A stretch of DNA of 64,000 nt from an uncultured Bacteroidales bacterium (GCA_946411385.1 CAMKDV010000002.1:1-64000), one strand, 5' to 3'; positions 1 through 7,984 are shown, counted from the first letter of the stretch. Made by a program: numbers and translations. Notes: a model not told the origin generated them from the letters alone.

Positions 1-94
1 ATGTATAATTAACAAAAAAAATTAATTTTTGTGTCTACTTTTTGCATTTAGTACAATTAGTTAGTCGATTTTATGCAGTTTAGAATTGCATAAT

Positions 95-146
95 TTGCAA
101 AATAAGACGTTTTTTGTGGTGCAAAATTGCAAAATAAGACGTTTTG
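95..146 (+). repeat. Direct repeat upstream of the DUF4143 ATPase promoter
   Basis: The 19-bp sequence TTGCAAAATAAGACGTTTT occurs twice, starting at 95 and at 127, exactly 32 bp apart (about three helical turns). A degenerate third piece (GACGTTTTA then TTTGCAAAT) lies at about 170-187, over the -33 box. The placement suggests operator sites for a repressor, possibly the ATPase product itself; that role is inference. Confidence 0.6.
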
Positions 147-178
147 AACAAGATTTTTTTGTAATTTTTGACGTTTTA

Positions 179-210
179 TTTGCAAATGTCATTTATTTTT
201 CGTACCTTTG
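179..210 (+). promoter_or_regulatory. Bacteroidota sigma-A promoter of the DUF4143 ATPase
   Basis: TTTG at 179-182 and TACCTTTG at 203-210 are separated by 20 bp and match the Bacteroidota -33/-7 consensus. The predicted transcription start is near 217. That places the true start codon at the ATG at 236 rather than at the longer ORF start at 86. Confidence 0.75.
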
Positions 211-235
211 CAGCGGATTATTAAATTACTTCATT

Positions 236-1516
236 ATGCGGAACTTGGAAATAATCTTGTCCGACCAGCGTCAGGAACTTCTTAATACGGATTGTTCGGC
301 TTTATTGAGTCGTAAAGAAGAAAAGCAAATAGACCTGAATAGCAAGTTGGCACAGGTGGTCATCGGCGTACGCCGTAGCGGAAAGTCCATGCTTTGCCAG
401 AAGGTACTCCTTGAAAGCAAGGTCAAGTTCGCTTATGTCAATTTTGACGATGAGAACTTGGCGGACATTCAAGTATCCGAGTTGAACGACATCATCGAGA
501 CGCTTTATCGTATCTACGGCGATTATACCCATTTGTTCATAGATGAGGTTCAAAACGCTCCACGCTGGCCACTATTCGTCAACCGTTTGTTGCGTCAAGG
601 CTTGCACTTGATACTGACCGGAAGTAACGCAAATCTTTTGAGCGATGAACTGATAACGCATTTAACCGGCAGATACAACGAGATACGCCTGTTCCCATTC
701 TCCTTTGAAGAGTTTTGCCGCATCAAGAATGTGGATATGCATGGACAGCACACCAAAGCTATCGGCTTGCGCGGGCACGCGCTGAACGAATATCTGAAAG
801 ACGGCGGTTTTCCGGAAACGATGGATGATTCTCTGGACAAAACGGCCTATACCAAGACCTTGCTTGATACGATCATTAAGAAGGATATATGCAAGCGTTA
901 TAAAGTGCGTTATCCGGCTTCGTTGCGCCAAGTGGCAGATACGGTTATCGACAATTTCTGTCAGGAGATCAATTTTGAAAACATCCGAGAGACGTACGCT
1001 ATCCATTCTGTTCAAACGGTAAAGAACTATGTGTCGTATCTGAACACCGCTTACCTTGCGCGCATACTGCACAAGTACTCTTTCAAGAGTGTGGAGCGGC
1101 AGTCCAATCAGAAAGCATACATCATCGACAATGCTTTTTTGAGCAATAGGGACAATGCTTTGCAACCCGAAAATTTAGGCTGGCGATTGGAAAATACCGT
1201 AGCTATAGAGTTACTGCGTCGGCAGGTATATGCAGATGAACAACTATATTTCTTGCGCGAAAGTAATCGTTATGCGGTAGATTTTGTGCGTACTCAAGCA
1301 AATAAGGTTCAGGAACTGATACAAGTCACTTACGATTTCAGTAGCCCGTCTGTCAAATTGTTCAATCGTGAAGTCGGCGGACTGACTAAGTCTTCCCAAA
1401 TAACCCATTGCGACAACTTGACCTTGATCGTAATGTATGGAGAAACGGGAATCATTGAGCACAACGGCAAGAAGATACGCGTTGTCAGTGCCGCCGAATG
1501 GCTGATAAATCAATAA
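236..1516 (+). CDS. ATP-binding protein, AAA ATPase with DUF4143 domain
   Basis: This is a 426-residue AAA_14/DUF4143 family protein. The P-loop GVRRSGKSML lies near the N-terminus and a Walker B LFIDEVQ follows. The C-terminal third has the DUF4143 nuclease-like pattern (VDFV followed by ELIQV). The family is widespread and often multicopy in Bacteroidota; its biological role is poorly defined. I moved the start from 86 to 236 because the promoter lies at 179-210. The gene is monocistronic and preceded by 32-bp-spaced direct repeats. A second, divergent member is at 17174-18379. Confidence 0.85.
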   Translation: MRNLEIILSDQRQELLNTDCSALLSRKEEKQIDLNSKLAQVVIGVRRSGKSMLCQKVLLESKVKFAYVNFDDENLADIQVSELNDIIETLYRIYGDYTHLFIDEVQNAPRWPLFVNRLLRQGLHLILTGSNANLLSDELITHLTGRYNEIRLFPFSFEEFCRIKNVDMHGQHTKAIGLRGHALNEYLKDGGFPETMDDSLDKTAYTKTLLDTIIKKDICKRYKVRYPASLRQVADTVIDNFCQEINFENIRETYAIHSVQTVKNYVSYLNTAYLARILHKYSFKSVERQSNQKAYIIDNAFLSNRDNALQPENLGWRLENTVAIELLRRQVYADEQLYFLRESNRYAVDFVRTQANKVQELIQVTYDFSSPSVKLFNREVGGLTKSSQITHCDNLTLIVMYGETGIIEHNGKKIRVVSAAEWLINQ

Positions 1517-1524
1517 ATGTATAG

Positions 1525-1635
1525 ATTCACAAATATTGTGGCAAAAATCATAATTTCGTAGAAAACCTCTTAGGGAAATACTCTAAAAAGTTACTTGACG
1601 AAGCAGAGATTGGTCTCATGGGATTTAATGAATAA
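1525..1635 (+). pseudogene. Possible 3' remnant of an unidentified gene
   Basis: A 37-codon open stretch ends in TAA at 1633-1635 and encodes a plausible charged peptide tail (for example KYSKKLLDEAEIGLMGF). It has no start codon and lies just after the ATPase stop. I do not recognise the family. It may be a gene end left by the insertion or deletion that brought in the adjacent hairpin element, or it may be chance. Confidence 0.25.
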
Positions 1636-1640
1636 GACAG

Positions 1641-1826
1641 CGGACATAAAAAGCACAGGCAAACGAAGCTCATAGATAAGATAAAGTCGACAACTTCTCA
1701 GCAAAGCCCCATTCGCCCATGCTTAAGCATGAACAACAGGGACATATTCTTTTGCTGAATTGAAGTTGTCGACTTTTATCTATGAAATAATATGCCTGTC
1801 TGCGCTATGCGCTAATTATGTCCTCC
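1641..1826. repeat. Large imperfect inverted-repeat element (MITE-like or structured RNA)
   Basis: The core arms at 1671-1705 and 1750-1784 are about 35 bp each and nearly perfect; both contain AAAGTCGACAACTTC. Shorter outer matches (ACAGGCA/TGCCTGT and GGACATAA/TTATGTCC) extend the pairing to about 1641-1826. The loop contains a TGCTTAAGCA palindrome. A minus-strand promoter-like sequence at 1875-1905 would transcribe it. No coding sequence is apparent. It could be a miniature transposable element or a structured small RNA. Confidence 0.6.
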
Positions 1827-1874
1827 TGTTTAACGTCTAAGATGCTGACGTCGCTTTCTGACAGAAAGCATTTG

Positions 1875-1905
1875 CAAAGTTACTACATTTTTTTGAATTA
1901 TGCAA
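1875..1905 (-). promoter_or_regulatory. Candidate minus-strand promoter reading into the inverted repeat
   Basis: On the minus strand TAACTTTG (1875-1882) matches the -7 box. A weak TTG-type -33 element lies about 20 bp upstream. Immediately downstream is a tight hairpin (GCTTTCTG/CAGAAAGC) and then the large inverted repeat. No gene follows on this strand before the repeat, so an RNA product is possible. Confidence 0.4.
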
Positions 1906-2035
1906 GTTATTCGTTCTTTTTATAATGAAATTTGACATAAAAATTGAATAATTGTATCTCTAATATTCACCTATTAGGGGAACGGATAAGTATCAACGCA
2001 CGCAATAATAGTCTTGCCTTCATAACTTTAATATG

Positions 2036-3067
2036 TCATAGTTTCTTTAATTCCTCCATTATTCTAAATGTATCTCTGAGGGATGTAAGGTCACTTTGTA
2101 CATTTTCTTTTATTCCCTCAACTGCATTTGCAAAGGCTTGAATCTCATTGTAAAAGCCTTGTGTATATATCTGGTTATTTACAAGTGTAGGTAAGAAATT
2201 GTTGCGTTGTGATAGAAATTCTACTATCTTATTATGATGTCGGATTTTCTCCATGGGGACGCCCAAAAATACTAATGGTTTGCGTTCATATGTGAGCGTA
2301 TCCATTTGTGACAGACAGTAGATTCCGGAATGTGTAGATACTTTTAGAAATTCTTCAGCACTTTCCCACGTGTATACTGTAGAAAGTTCCATAGTACCTA
2401 TGATTTGTGGATGTCTGAGCATAATAAGATATGAAGTAGGAGCAACCTTTTGGCATGTTATGATTTCCGGCTTTCCAAAAAGATAGCATACAAGGTCAAT
2501 GGGATGAATGTACAGGTCAAAAACGGCACCCCCTTCTGGATATGCACCGATTGTATAATGCAAGTCATAATTTATAAGACATTCATTTTGTATTCGCTTT
2601 TTTAAAAGTTGAACGGCAGGTGCATAGCGTTTCTGCATGCCAACGATTGCGACGGGCGAATGGTACGTTTGCTTGTGTTCTATAAGTCTGTCAAGTTCCT
2701 GTATAGAAAAGCAAGGCGGTTTTTCTACAAAGAGTGAGTTGCCACTTTGTAATACTCGCTTTGCGATAGCAAACTGAGAAACAGGTGAAGTGGATACGAA
2801 TATACCTTTGATAGTATCATCCATTAATATCTCATCAATAGAAGTGGTCGCTTTACTATTCGGGAACTTTTTCTCAATCAGTTTGGCCTTTCTTTCCGAG
2901 GTAACACAGATATATTTTATCGGAATCTGTAAATATTGAACGACAGGATATAAGTTAGACAGCGAATGTTGCCCCATGCCCACAAAGGCATATTGGCATT
3001 CATATGTCCGAGCAAGGTATTGCTCCGTGCGGAAGCGTTTGTATCTATCAATTAATTGTTGTATCAT
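2036..3067 (-). CDS. Gfo/Idh/MocA family oxidoreductase
   Basis: This is a 343-residue NAD(P)-dependent oxidoreductase-like protein. The N-terminal Rossmann part has a degraded glycine pattern (FVGMGQHS). The family signature EKPP is present, followed by the C-terminal alpha/beta domain. The track start at 3118 is unlikely. The ATG at 3067 overlaps the TGA of the upstream radical SAM gene as ATGA, which indicates translational coupling. It is probably co-expressed with that gene from the ECF promoter at 4149-4180. The substrate is unknown; pairing with a radical SAM/SPASM protein suggests a shared modification or sugar pathway (inference). Confidence 0.8.
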   Translation of the reverse strand: MIQQLIDRYKRFRTEQYLARTYECQYAFVGMGQHSLSNLYPVVQYLQIPIKYICVTSERKAKLIEKKFPNSKATTSIDEILMDDTIKGIFVSTSPVSQFAIAKRVLQSGNSLFVEKPPCFSIQELDRLIEHKQTYHSPVAIVGMQKRYAPAVQLLKKRIQNECLINYDLHYTIGAYPEGGAVFDLYIHPIDLVCYLFGKPEIITCQKVAPTSYLIMLRHPQIIGTMELSTVYTWESAEEFLKVSTHSGIYCLSQMDTLTYERKPLVFLGVPMEKIRHHNKIVEFLSQRNNFLPTLVNNQIYTQGFYNEIQAFANAVEGIKENVQSDLTSLRDTFRIMEELKKL

Positions 3068-4125
3068 TGTATTGCTTTTAAGTATCTGTAATAGGTCTGT
3101 TTCGGGTTTTCTGTCCATTGATACGGACCATAGAATTTTTCAATAACCCATTTGGGGAACAACCGTTCAAGATTGCGCATAAGAATGATGTCGTACTTAC
3201 GATGAAAGTTTATCCAACATCCATTGCAGTGTTTTGAATACCGACATTGTGTCTGGCAAGAAGTTGCGCTATTGAAAATCTCGTCCAATGAATTCTGATG
3301 AATGTTACCGAGCATAACGTCAAGATTTTGACAAAGAGGAACATCTCCATTGCTATGTATTACGAGACTACTCATAATACTTTGGCAACGCAACTTTAGA
3401 TTGCCGTTTCGCCATTGGTCATAAAGAGCCACAAAGTCGTAGTTTTCTTGTGTGTCATGAATGTTTTGCGGGATATGCCCGATAAAGTCTGTTGCGGATA
3501 GTAATTCGCTCGTCGTGTCAAAGAAAGCCATAGTGCCGTAAATCCCGATGCGTACGTCAATCTTGTATTTCTTTGCAATTTCAATCACAAATGCCATATC
3601 GTTGAAGCTATTCCACGGCGAGAGGCAAAACATCAGCGACAAAGGCACCTCGTTTCGTAAGGTTTCTATAACTTCAATAACATAATCATATCCGTCGCGT
3701 CCTCGCATATACTTATATGTTTCCCGTCCACCGTCCAGGGAAACATACAGATGCCTTGGATGATATTTCCTAACGGCTTCGATAACCAGATGCGGAGCAA
3801 GGCAATTGGACAAGAGCGTGTAATTTGGATGGTTTGCTTGAAGCCATGCCATTATTTCATAGGCTTGTGGGTGCAAGACGAATTCACCACCTTCTAAGCC
3901 AATGGTTGTTCGTGAGGTGACACATTGGCTCTGCACAATCCGCTGAATATCTTCTAATGCAAGATGTTTTACCGGTCTTTTCTGCCAAATATTACAATGT
4001 TTGCATTTGGATTGACATGCCGTAGTGGCATAAATCATTAGTTGCGACAAACGCTTGTGACGCGGTCGCATATTGTTGTTCACATATAAAAGCCCATTGT
4101 AGGCATAATCAATAATTGAGTACAT
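3064..4125 (-). CDS. Radical SAM/SPASM domain protein
   Basis: This 353-residue radical SAM enzyme carries the CxxxCxxC cluster motif (CQSKCKHC) near residue 40. A SPASM-like C-terminal cysteine set follows (CQN, then CQTQCRYSKHCNGC), implying auxiliary Fe-S clusters. Such enzymes modify peptides or sugars, or act as AdoMet-dependent dehydrogenases. The track start at 4161 is a TTG inside the promoter, so the ATG at 4125 is preferred. The gene sits downstream of ECF promoter copy A and overlaps the Gfo/Idh gene by 4 bp. No precursor peptide gene was recognised nearby. Confidence 0.85.
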   Translation of the reverse strand: MYSIIDYAYNGLLYVNNNMRPRHKRLSQLMIYATTACQSKCKHCNIWQKRPVKHLALEDIQRIVQSQCVTSRTTIGLEGGEFVLHPQAYEIMAWLQANHPNYTLLSNCLAPHLVIEAVRKYHPRHLYVSLDGGRETYKYMRGRDGYDYVIEVIETLRNEVPLSLMFCLSPWNSFNDMAFVIEIAKKYKIDVRIGIYGTMAFFDTTSELLSATDFIGHIPQNIHDTQENYDFVALYDQWRNGNLKLRCQSIMSSLVIHSNGDVPLCQNLDVMLGNIHQNSLDEIFNSATSCQTQCRYSKHCNGCWINFHRKYDIILMRNLERLFPKWVIEKFYGPYQWTENPKQTYYRYLKAIQ

Positions 4126-4133
4126 AAAAAAAT

Positions 4134-4171
4134 CGTTGCAGTTTCTACTTATATAGTACAAAACTGCAACG
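4134..4171. repeat. 11-bp inverted repeat bracketing an ECF promoter -10 region
   Basis: CGTTGCAGTTT (4134-4144) and AAACTGCAACG (4161-4171) are perfect inverted arms around the GTAC/TATATAA core of promoter A. The other two copies of this promoter lack the arms. It could be a repressor operator or a 5'-UTR hairpin. Confidence 0.5.
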
Positions 4172-4180
4172 AAGGACTGC
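4149..4180 (-). promoter_or_regulatory. ECF promoter copy A (radical SAM operon)
   Basis: Read on the minus strand: GCAGTC, exactly 15 bp, GTAC, then TATATAA. The same 32-bp architecture recurs at 4749-4780 and 6476-6507. It does not match the Bacteroidota housekeeping consensus and is best explained as the target of the adjacent ECF sigma factor. Confidence 0.7.
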
Positions 4181-4193
4181 GTGAAGATGAAAG

Positions 4194-4718
4194 TTATTTC
4201 TTTAGTTTTCCTTTACTTTCCAAATATGTTGTAAATAATTCCCATTGTGAAGCATTTTTCTGCTGATTAACTTTTACTGCATCCGAATCAAGGTATTGGA
4301 GAGGGTAGCTGTCATAGAGATAATATTTTCCGTCTATATTTGTAGATTCTTGATTGCCGTAACATAGCACAAGATTGTCATAGATGCGGTTATCCCATAA
4401 GCCGACAAAACTGCTGACCACAAACAAGTTGCTATCATCCAAGTAGAATTCTATTTCATTGAAAGGCTGTAGACGCTTGTATAAAGGTACAGACATGTTT
4501 CTGAATATGATTTCCCGTGTGTCCACATCGAACCATTCAATGTCTGCTTCTGAGAACAGGACTTCATGGTTGGTGTTTGTGCCAGAATGAGAAATACCAC
4601 ATGCGTAAAGTGGGGCTTTGTGGAATTTTTCTACTTCTTTGTCTTGGCTGCAAGCTGTCATGGTAATGCTGGTAATGGCTATCGCCATCATCCATGCGAG
4701 GATTTTGTTTTGTTTCAT
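4194..4718 (-). CDS. Hypothetical lipoprotein
   Basis: This 174-residue protein has a lipoprotein signal (hydrophobic segment followed by MTACS, with Cys at about residue 23), so it is probably anchored in the inner or outer membrane facing the periplasm or cell surface. The mature part has no motif I recognise; it is rich in aromatic and acidic residues and predicted mostly beta. It is preceded by ECF promoter copy B at 4749-4780 and lies between the sigma factor and the radical SAM gene. It therefore appears to belong to the same stress or envelope regulon. Its function is unknown. Confidence 0.8.
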   Translation of the reverse strand: MKQNKILAWMMAIAITSITMTACSQDKEVEKFHKAPLYACGISHSGTNTNHEVLFSEADIEWFDVDTREIIFRNMSVPLYKRLQPFNEIEFYLDDSNLFVVSSFVGLWDNRIYDNLVLCYGNQESTNIDGKYYLYDSYPLQYLDSDAVKVNQQKNASQWELFTTYLESKGKLKK

Positions 4719-4748
4719 GTCTTTTAATAGTTAAAAGTGTCTCTTTAT

Positions 4749-4780
4749 TTATATAGTACTAAAAACATTAAAAAGACTGC
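4749..4780 (-). promoter_or_regulatory. ECF promoter copy B (lipoprotein gene)
   Basis: Minus-strand GCAGTC, 15 bp, GTAC, TATATAA, with spacing identical to copies A and C. It lies 31 bp upstream of the lipoprotein ATG and just after the stop of the sigma-factor gene. Confidence 0.7.
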
Positions 4781-4784
4781 ATGA

Positions 4785-6455
4785 CTACCATGTGAATCTT
4801 ACTCCTAATGGTATAGTAAAATCAAATGGGCGTTCTGTCCGATATGTCTCAATACCTTTTGTCAAGGGCGCGTAATAATTTATATTGGGCTCCAGATATA
4901 GTGTCATATGCGGTATTACTTCATATTGAACACCTGCCCCGATACCCACAGACAACATCCACGGAGCATTGATAACAGGCTCTGTAATCGACGATTGTTC
5001 AATATCAGCATAAGGTCCTCCATATATATAATTTGTAGTCATACTACCGCCTATAGGCATATCCAGTTGTAAACCTCCGGAAGCATAGAGATTCCAATGC
5101 GTGCCGCCGGTTAATTTGTAACTGAATCTCAATGGTATTCCTAAATAGTGCAATTTCTGTGAACGCTTAATGAGAGTGTTCTCATTTCCGCTTTCGTAGT
5201 TGGATCTCAATAAGGAATAGCTGAGACCTGTGGATAGTGACCATCTGCTGTTTAATTGTCTGCTTAGTGATATTTGTACTGTAATAGGCATGGAATGGTG
5301 TTTCTTCTCTGTCAGTGAATCCATTGGATGGTAGGAATTAAATATGGCTACTCTACGCATGTTTTGTGCATTAACTGAATCCATCATATCAACATTATTA
5401 TTTACGTATTCCATATATTCGCCCCAATTATACAATCTCGCGGATGGAGCACCGGCAACAGACGAAGAAGGTATGGTCATATAGTTGTCTGTGCGATTAA
5501 TATCCGGCAATGCTGTAACGGAATATGCTAATGCTAAATGCCAGTTATGCTTTCTTTGTGTCTTGATTATATTTATTGCATCATTCGTGGTATAATTATC
5601 CTTAGGAACACGTCTGTCTATATGTACTGAAGGTATAGTATCGATTGACTTTTGATTAGCTGTAATTGGCGAAAGCGTATCTATGTTATGCAGCGAATCT
5701 GAATTATGCACTATCAGGGCAGATAATGTGTCTTCGTTTATCGGAATATATTCTTGCGCGATTGCCTTTTCTTGATATTCTGTTGTATGCAATATCCAAG
5801 TGTTCGTTGTATCATTGTCATGTTTTTCTTCATTGCCGGCAATAATTGTTTCTTTAATGTCATTGTCTCCTTTTTTGAGCAATAATATAGGTAGTTGAAT
5901 TAATAGTAATAGAAGCAATACCCAATATTGCTGCATCATTTTACGGAGCATCTGCTTGGCACGCGTAAGTTGTGAGGAAGACGAATGCGGTTCTATACCA
6001 AGCATAGCCGCAATTTCTTTGTGGGTAAGACCCTCAAAAACGGAAAGATTGAAAACTTGCTTATACCCTTCAGGAAGTTTGTCAATTAGTTTTATCACTT
6101 CTGGTAGTGGAATACCCCTTACATCTGTTGCCCCTTCTTCAATAGGTGGAATTTCAAGTTCGTTGATTTCTTCAAGGGATATTGTAGGTAAGACTTCTGC
6201 GTAATCATTACATTTCAATGCTACGTTTCTTACTATGGATATCATCCACGCTTCTGCCTTACTGTCCTCGCGCAATGAATCAAGAGATGTAAATATAATA
6301 ACGAATGCGTCATGTAGTGCATCGTTAACCATATCTTCATTACTGATATACCGCCGGCATACACTCCTCAATCGTGGAGCGTATGACTTGTATAGTTCAC
6401 CAAGGGCATCCTCTTCTCCCTTCCTACATCGTTCTATCAGTGTTTCTATTCCCAT
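4785..6455 (-). CDS. ECF sigma factor fused to a transmembrane helix and outer-membrane beta-barrel domain
   Basis: This is a 556-residue fusion. Residues about 1-175 are a sigma-70 ECF factor: region 2 around the SYAPRLRSVCRRYI stretch, and region 4 with GYKQVFNLSVFEGLTHKEIA. One hydrophobic helix (WVLLLLLLIQLPILLL) follows, then a polar Ser/Thr/Asp-rich linker of about 150 residues. The last roughly 250 residues look like an OMP_b-brl (PorT-like) domain, rich in alternating beta strands and ending in F-T-W. ECF sigmas are normally about 160-200 residues and soluble. The track start at 6464 is GTG; the ATG at 6455 is preferred. The gene is preceded by both a housekeeping promoter (6540-6570) and its own ECF-type promoter (6476-6507), which suggests autoregulation. 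Confidence 0.85.
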   Translation of the reverse strand: MGIETLIERCRKGEEDALGELYKSYAPRLRSVCRRYISNEDMVNDALHDAFVIIFTSLDSLREDSKAEAWMISIVRNVALKCNDYAEVLPTISLEEINELEIPPIEEGATDVRGIPLPEVIKLIDKLPEGYKQVFNLSVFEGLTHKEIAAMLGIEPHSSSSQLTRAKQMLRKMMQQYWVLLLLLLIQLPILLLKKGDNDIKETIIAGNEEKHDNDTTNTWILHTTEYQEKAIAQEYIPINEDTLSALIVHNSDSLHNIDTLSPITANQKSIDTIPSVHIDRRVPKDNYTTNDAINIIKTQRKHNWHLALAYSVTALPDINRTDNYMTIPSSSVAGAPSARLYNWGEYMEYVNNNVDMMDSVNAQNMRRVAIFNSYHPMDSLTEKKHHSMPITVQISLSRQLNSRWSLSTGLSYSLLRSNYESGNENTLIKRSQKLHYLGIPLRFSYKLTGGTHWNLYASGGLQLDMPIGGSMTTNYIYGGPYADIEQSSITEPVINAPWMLSVGIGAGVQYEVIPHMTLYLEPNINYYAPLTKGIETYRTERPFDFTIPLGVRFTW

Positions 6456-6475
6456 AATGGGCACTATGTCTCTAA

Positions 6476-6507
6476 TTATATTGTACTAATTATTTGGAAA
6501 AGACTGC
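6476..6507 (-). promoter_or_regulatory. ECF promoter copy C (autoregulation of the sigma-barrel gene)
   Basis: Minus-strand GCAGTC, 15 bp, GTAC, then AATATAA. The architecture is identical to copies A and B, with one substitution in the AT core. It is located about 21 bp upstream of the ATG at 6455. Confidence 0.7.
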
Positions 6508-6539
6508 ATGTCATAATAATTTTTTCATTTTTTTGCCCA

Positions 6540-6570
6540 CAAAGGTACAATATTTTTTGAAATATACAAA
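6540..6570 (-). promoter_or_regulatory. Housekeeping promoter of the sigma-barrel gene
   Basis: Minus-strand TACCTTTG (-7, 6540-6547) with TTTG (-33, 6567-6570) at 19-bp spacing. It lies upstream of the ECF copy C promoter, giving a basal-plus-inducible arrangement. Confidence 0.7.
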
Positions 6571-6635
6571 TAATCTTTTGATTAATTTGCGTGTGCGTTC
6601 AATTCATGAAACGTACCTCACCGAAAAATAGCATA

Positions 6636-6660
6636 AAAAGAGTGCCCTCATTCGGGCACT
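6636..6660 (-). terminator. Rho-independent terminator of the Detocs-like operon
   Basis: On the minus strand the stem AGTGCCC/GGGCACT (6-nt loop) is followed by CTTTTT. It lies about 80 bp past the stop of the receiver-nucleosidase gene, between it and the divergent-regulation region of the sigma gene. Confidence 0.75.
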
Positions 6661-6739
6661 ACTTTTGCAGAAATGCATACAATCGTTATTGTTATACGCG
6701 TATATATCAGATATTGCGTTTGCTATAAAAAAGATATGT

Positions 6740-7984
6740 CTACAACATCTCTCTTATAAATTCATATAAAAAGACCCCACTACTATAACTGCATGTTTTA
6801 TGATGGTCGTCTTTCTTTTTTATATTTGCAAAATCAGAAACAGCTTTAATCCAAAGAGCTTTCTTATCTAGAGTGTGAGCTGTTGTATATAAAGCAAATC
6901 CTTCCATATCTAATGCTTGCAGTTTTCTCTCGTCTTTTTTTAATTTGTCGATAAAAGAGGATGATGTTACTACAAATGGCCCACATACCGTCTTTGAAAT
7001 ATATGCGGATACATTGTCCTTTTCTTCTTTTAAATTTGCGTCATGTATAGTATTGTTTATGGTTCTCATGTGTTCAGGATCTGATATGAAATCTGATACC
7101 AATGATATTAATTGTCGAGAAGCGGGAATCTGGTTCATTTCTTTAAGGAATTGTAAGTCTCCATTTTCCGACTCTGAAATTTTACCAGATGCATAGTCGT
7201 GTATGGCATCTGCTATGATAATATCATCCAATGATACAACTCCATTATCTATTCCGGCAGTAATACCTGTCATAAAAATTTTGTCTACGTTAAAACGGTT
7301 GTACAAAGTTGAAGCTAATACGGACGTAGTGCATATACCAGGTTTATTTGCGCACGCAGCAATAATCCGATAATCTTTAAGATGGCTTGTTGTAATTGTT
7401 GTGGTCTTAAAAACAAAAGGAAGTCCATTTACATGTTTTGTGTCCCATTGAGAACCGGCAAAAGCTTTTAGCATTTGACTGAATTCTTCAGAAAGAGCAC
7501 AAATAATCCCAATATCATATTTATCACGATTAAATATAGATGCTTCAAGATCTTTTTTCATTTGCCCTAATTGACAAACTTTATCTTTTAATTGATTCTT
7601 CCAATCATTATTTTTACGAGAATAGAACAAAAGATACCATAATTTATCTTTGAATTCCTTTTGTTGTTCAGAAAACTCGCCTTCATATTCTGTCAAACCA
7701 ATTATTTGAGTTGGTTTTTTGATGCTTTGATTAATGTATATTTCTTCCATTAATTCAACACCTCCACGATGATTTATTTCCTGATCCTGGTCATTCTTAT
7801 GTTCTGGAAGAACCATGTCAAGAATGAGCAAATCATATGTTTTCATTTGCAGTTTTTCTCTACCATCTACTAAACAATCTGCTTCATCAATAGATATTTC
7901 TCCCGTGGTGAATAGGGGCTGAATGACAGCCTTTAATGATTCCCTTTTTTCTTGGACATCATCAAGTATAAGTATTGTTATCAT
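6740..7984 (-). CDS. dtcC: Detocs DtcC-like effector: receiver domain fused to PNP/UDP-type nucleosidase
   Basis: This 414-residue protein starts at the ATG at 7984, which overlaps the upstream stop as ATGA. The N-terminal receiver domain has acidic residues D8/D9 and phosphoacceptor D56 in LLILDMVLP. From about residue 150 there is an MTA/SAH-nucleosidase-like (PNP_UDP_1) fold: IGIICALSEEF, TGITAGI, then LDMEGFAL and the catalytic-type AVSDFA. In the published Detocs system DtcC is the effector that cleaves ATP after phage-triggered phosphorylation. The three-gene order and domain architecture match. ATP specificity here is inferred from family, not visible. Confidence 0.85.
   Translation of the reverse strand: MITILILDDVQEKRESLKAVIQPLFTTGEISIDEADCLVDGREKLQMKTYDLLILDMVLPEHKNDQDQEINHRGGVELMEEIYINQSIKKPTQIIGLTEYEGEFSEQQKEFKDKLWYLLFYSRKNNDWKNQLKDKVCQLGQMKKDLEASIFNRDKYDIGIICALSEEFSQMLKAFAGSQWDTKHVNGLPFVFKTTTITTSHLKDYRIIAACANKPGICTTSVLASTLYNRFNVDKIFMTGITAGIDNGVVSLDDIIIADAIHDYASGKISESENGDLQFLKEMNQIPASRQLISLVSDFISDPEHMRTINNTIHDANLKEEKDNVSAYISKTVCGPFVVTSSSFIDKLKKDERKLQALDMEGFALYTTAHTLDKKALWIKAVSDFANIKKKDDHHKTCSYSSGVFLYEFIREML

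Noticed and set aside
1671-1784. CRISPR array
   Set aside because: There is a single inverted pair, not regularly spaced direct repeats, and no cas genes in the window.
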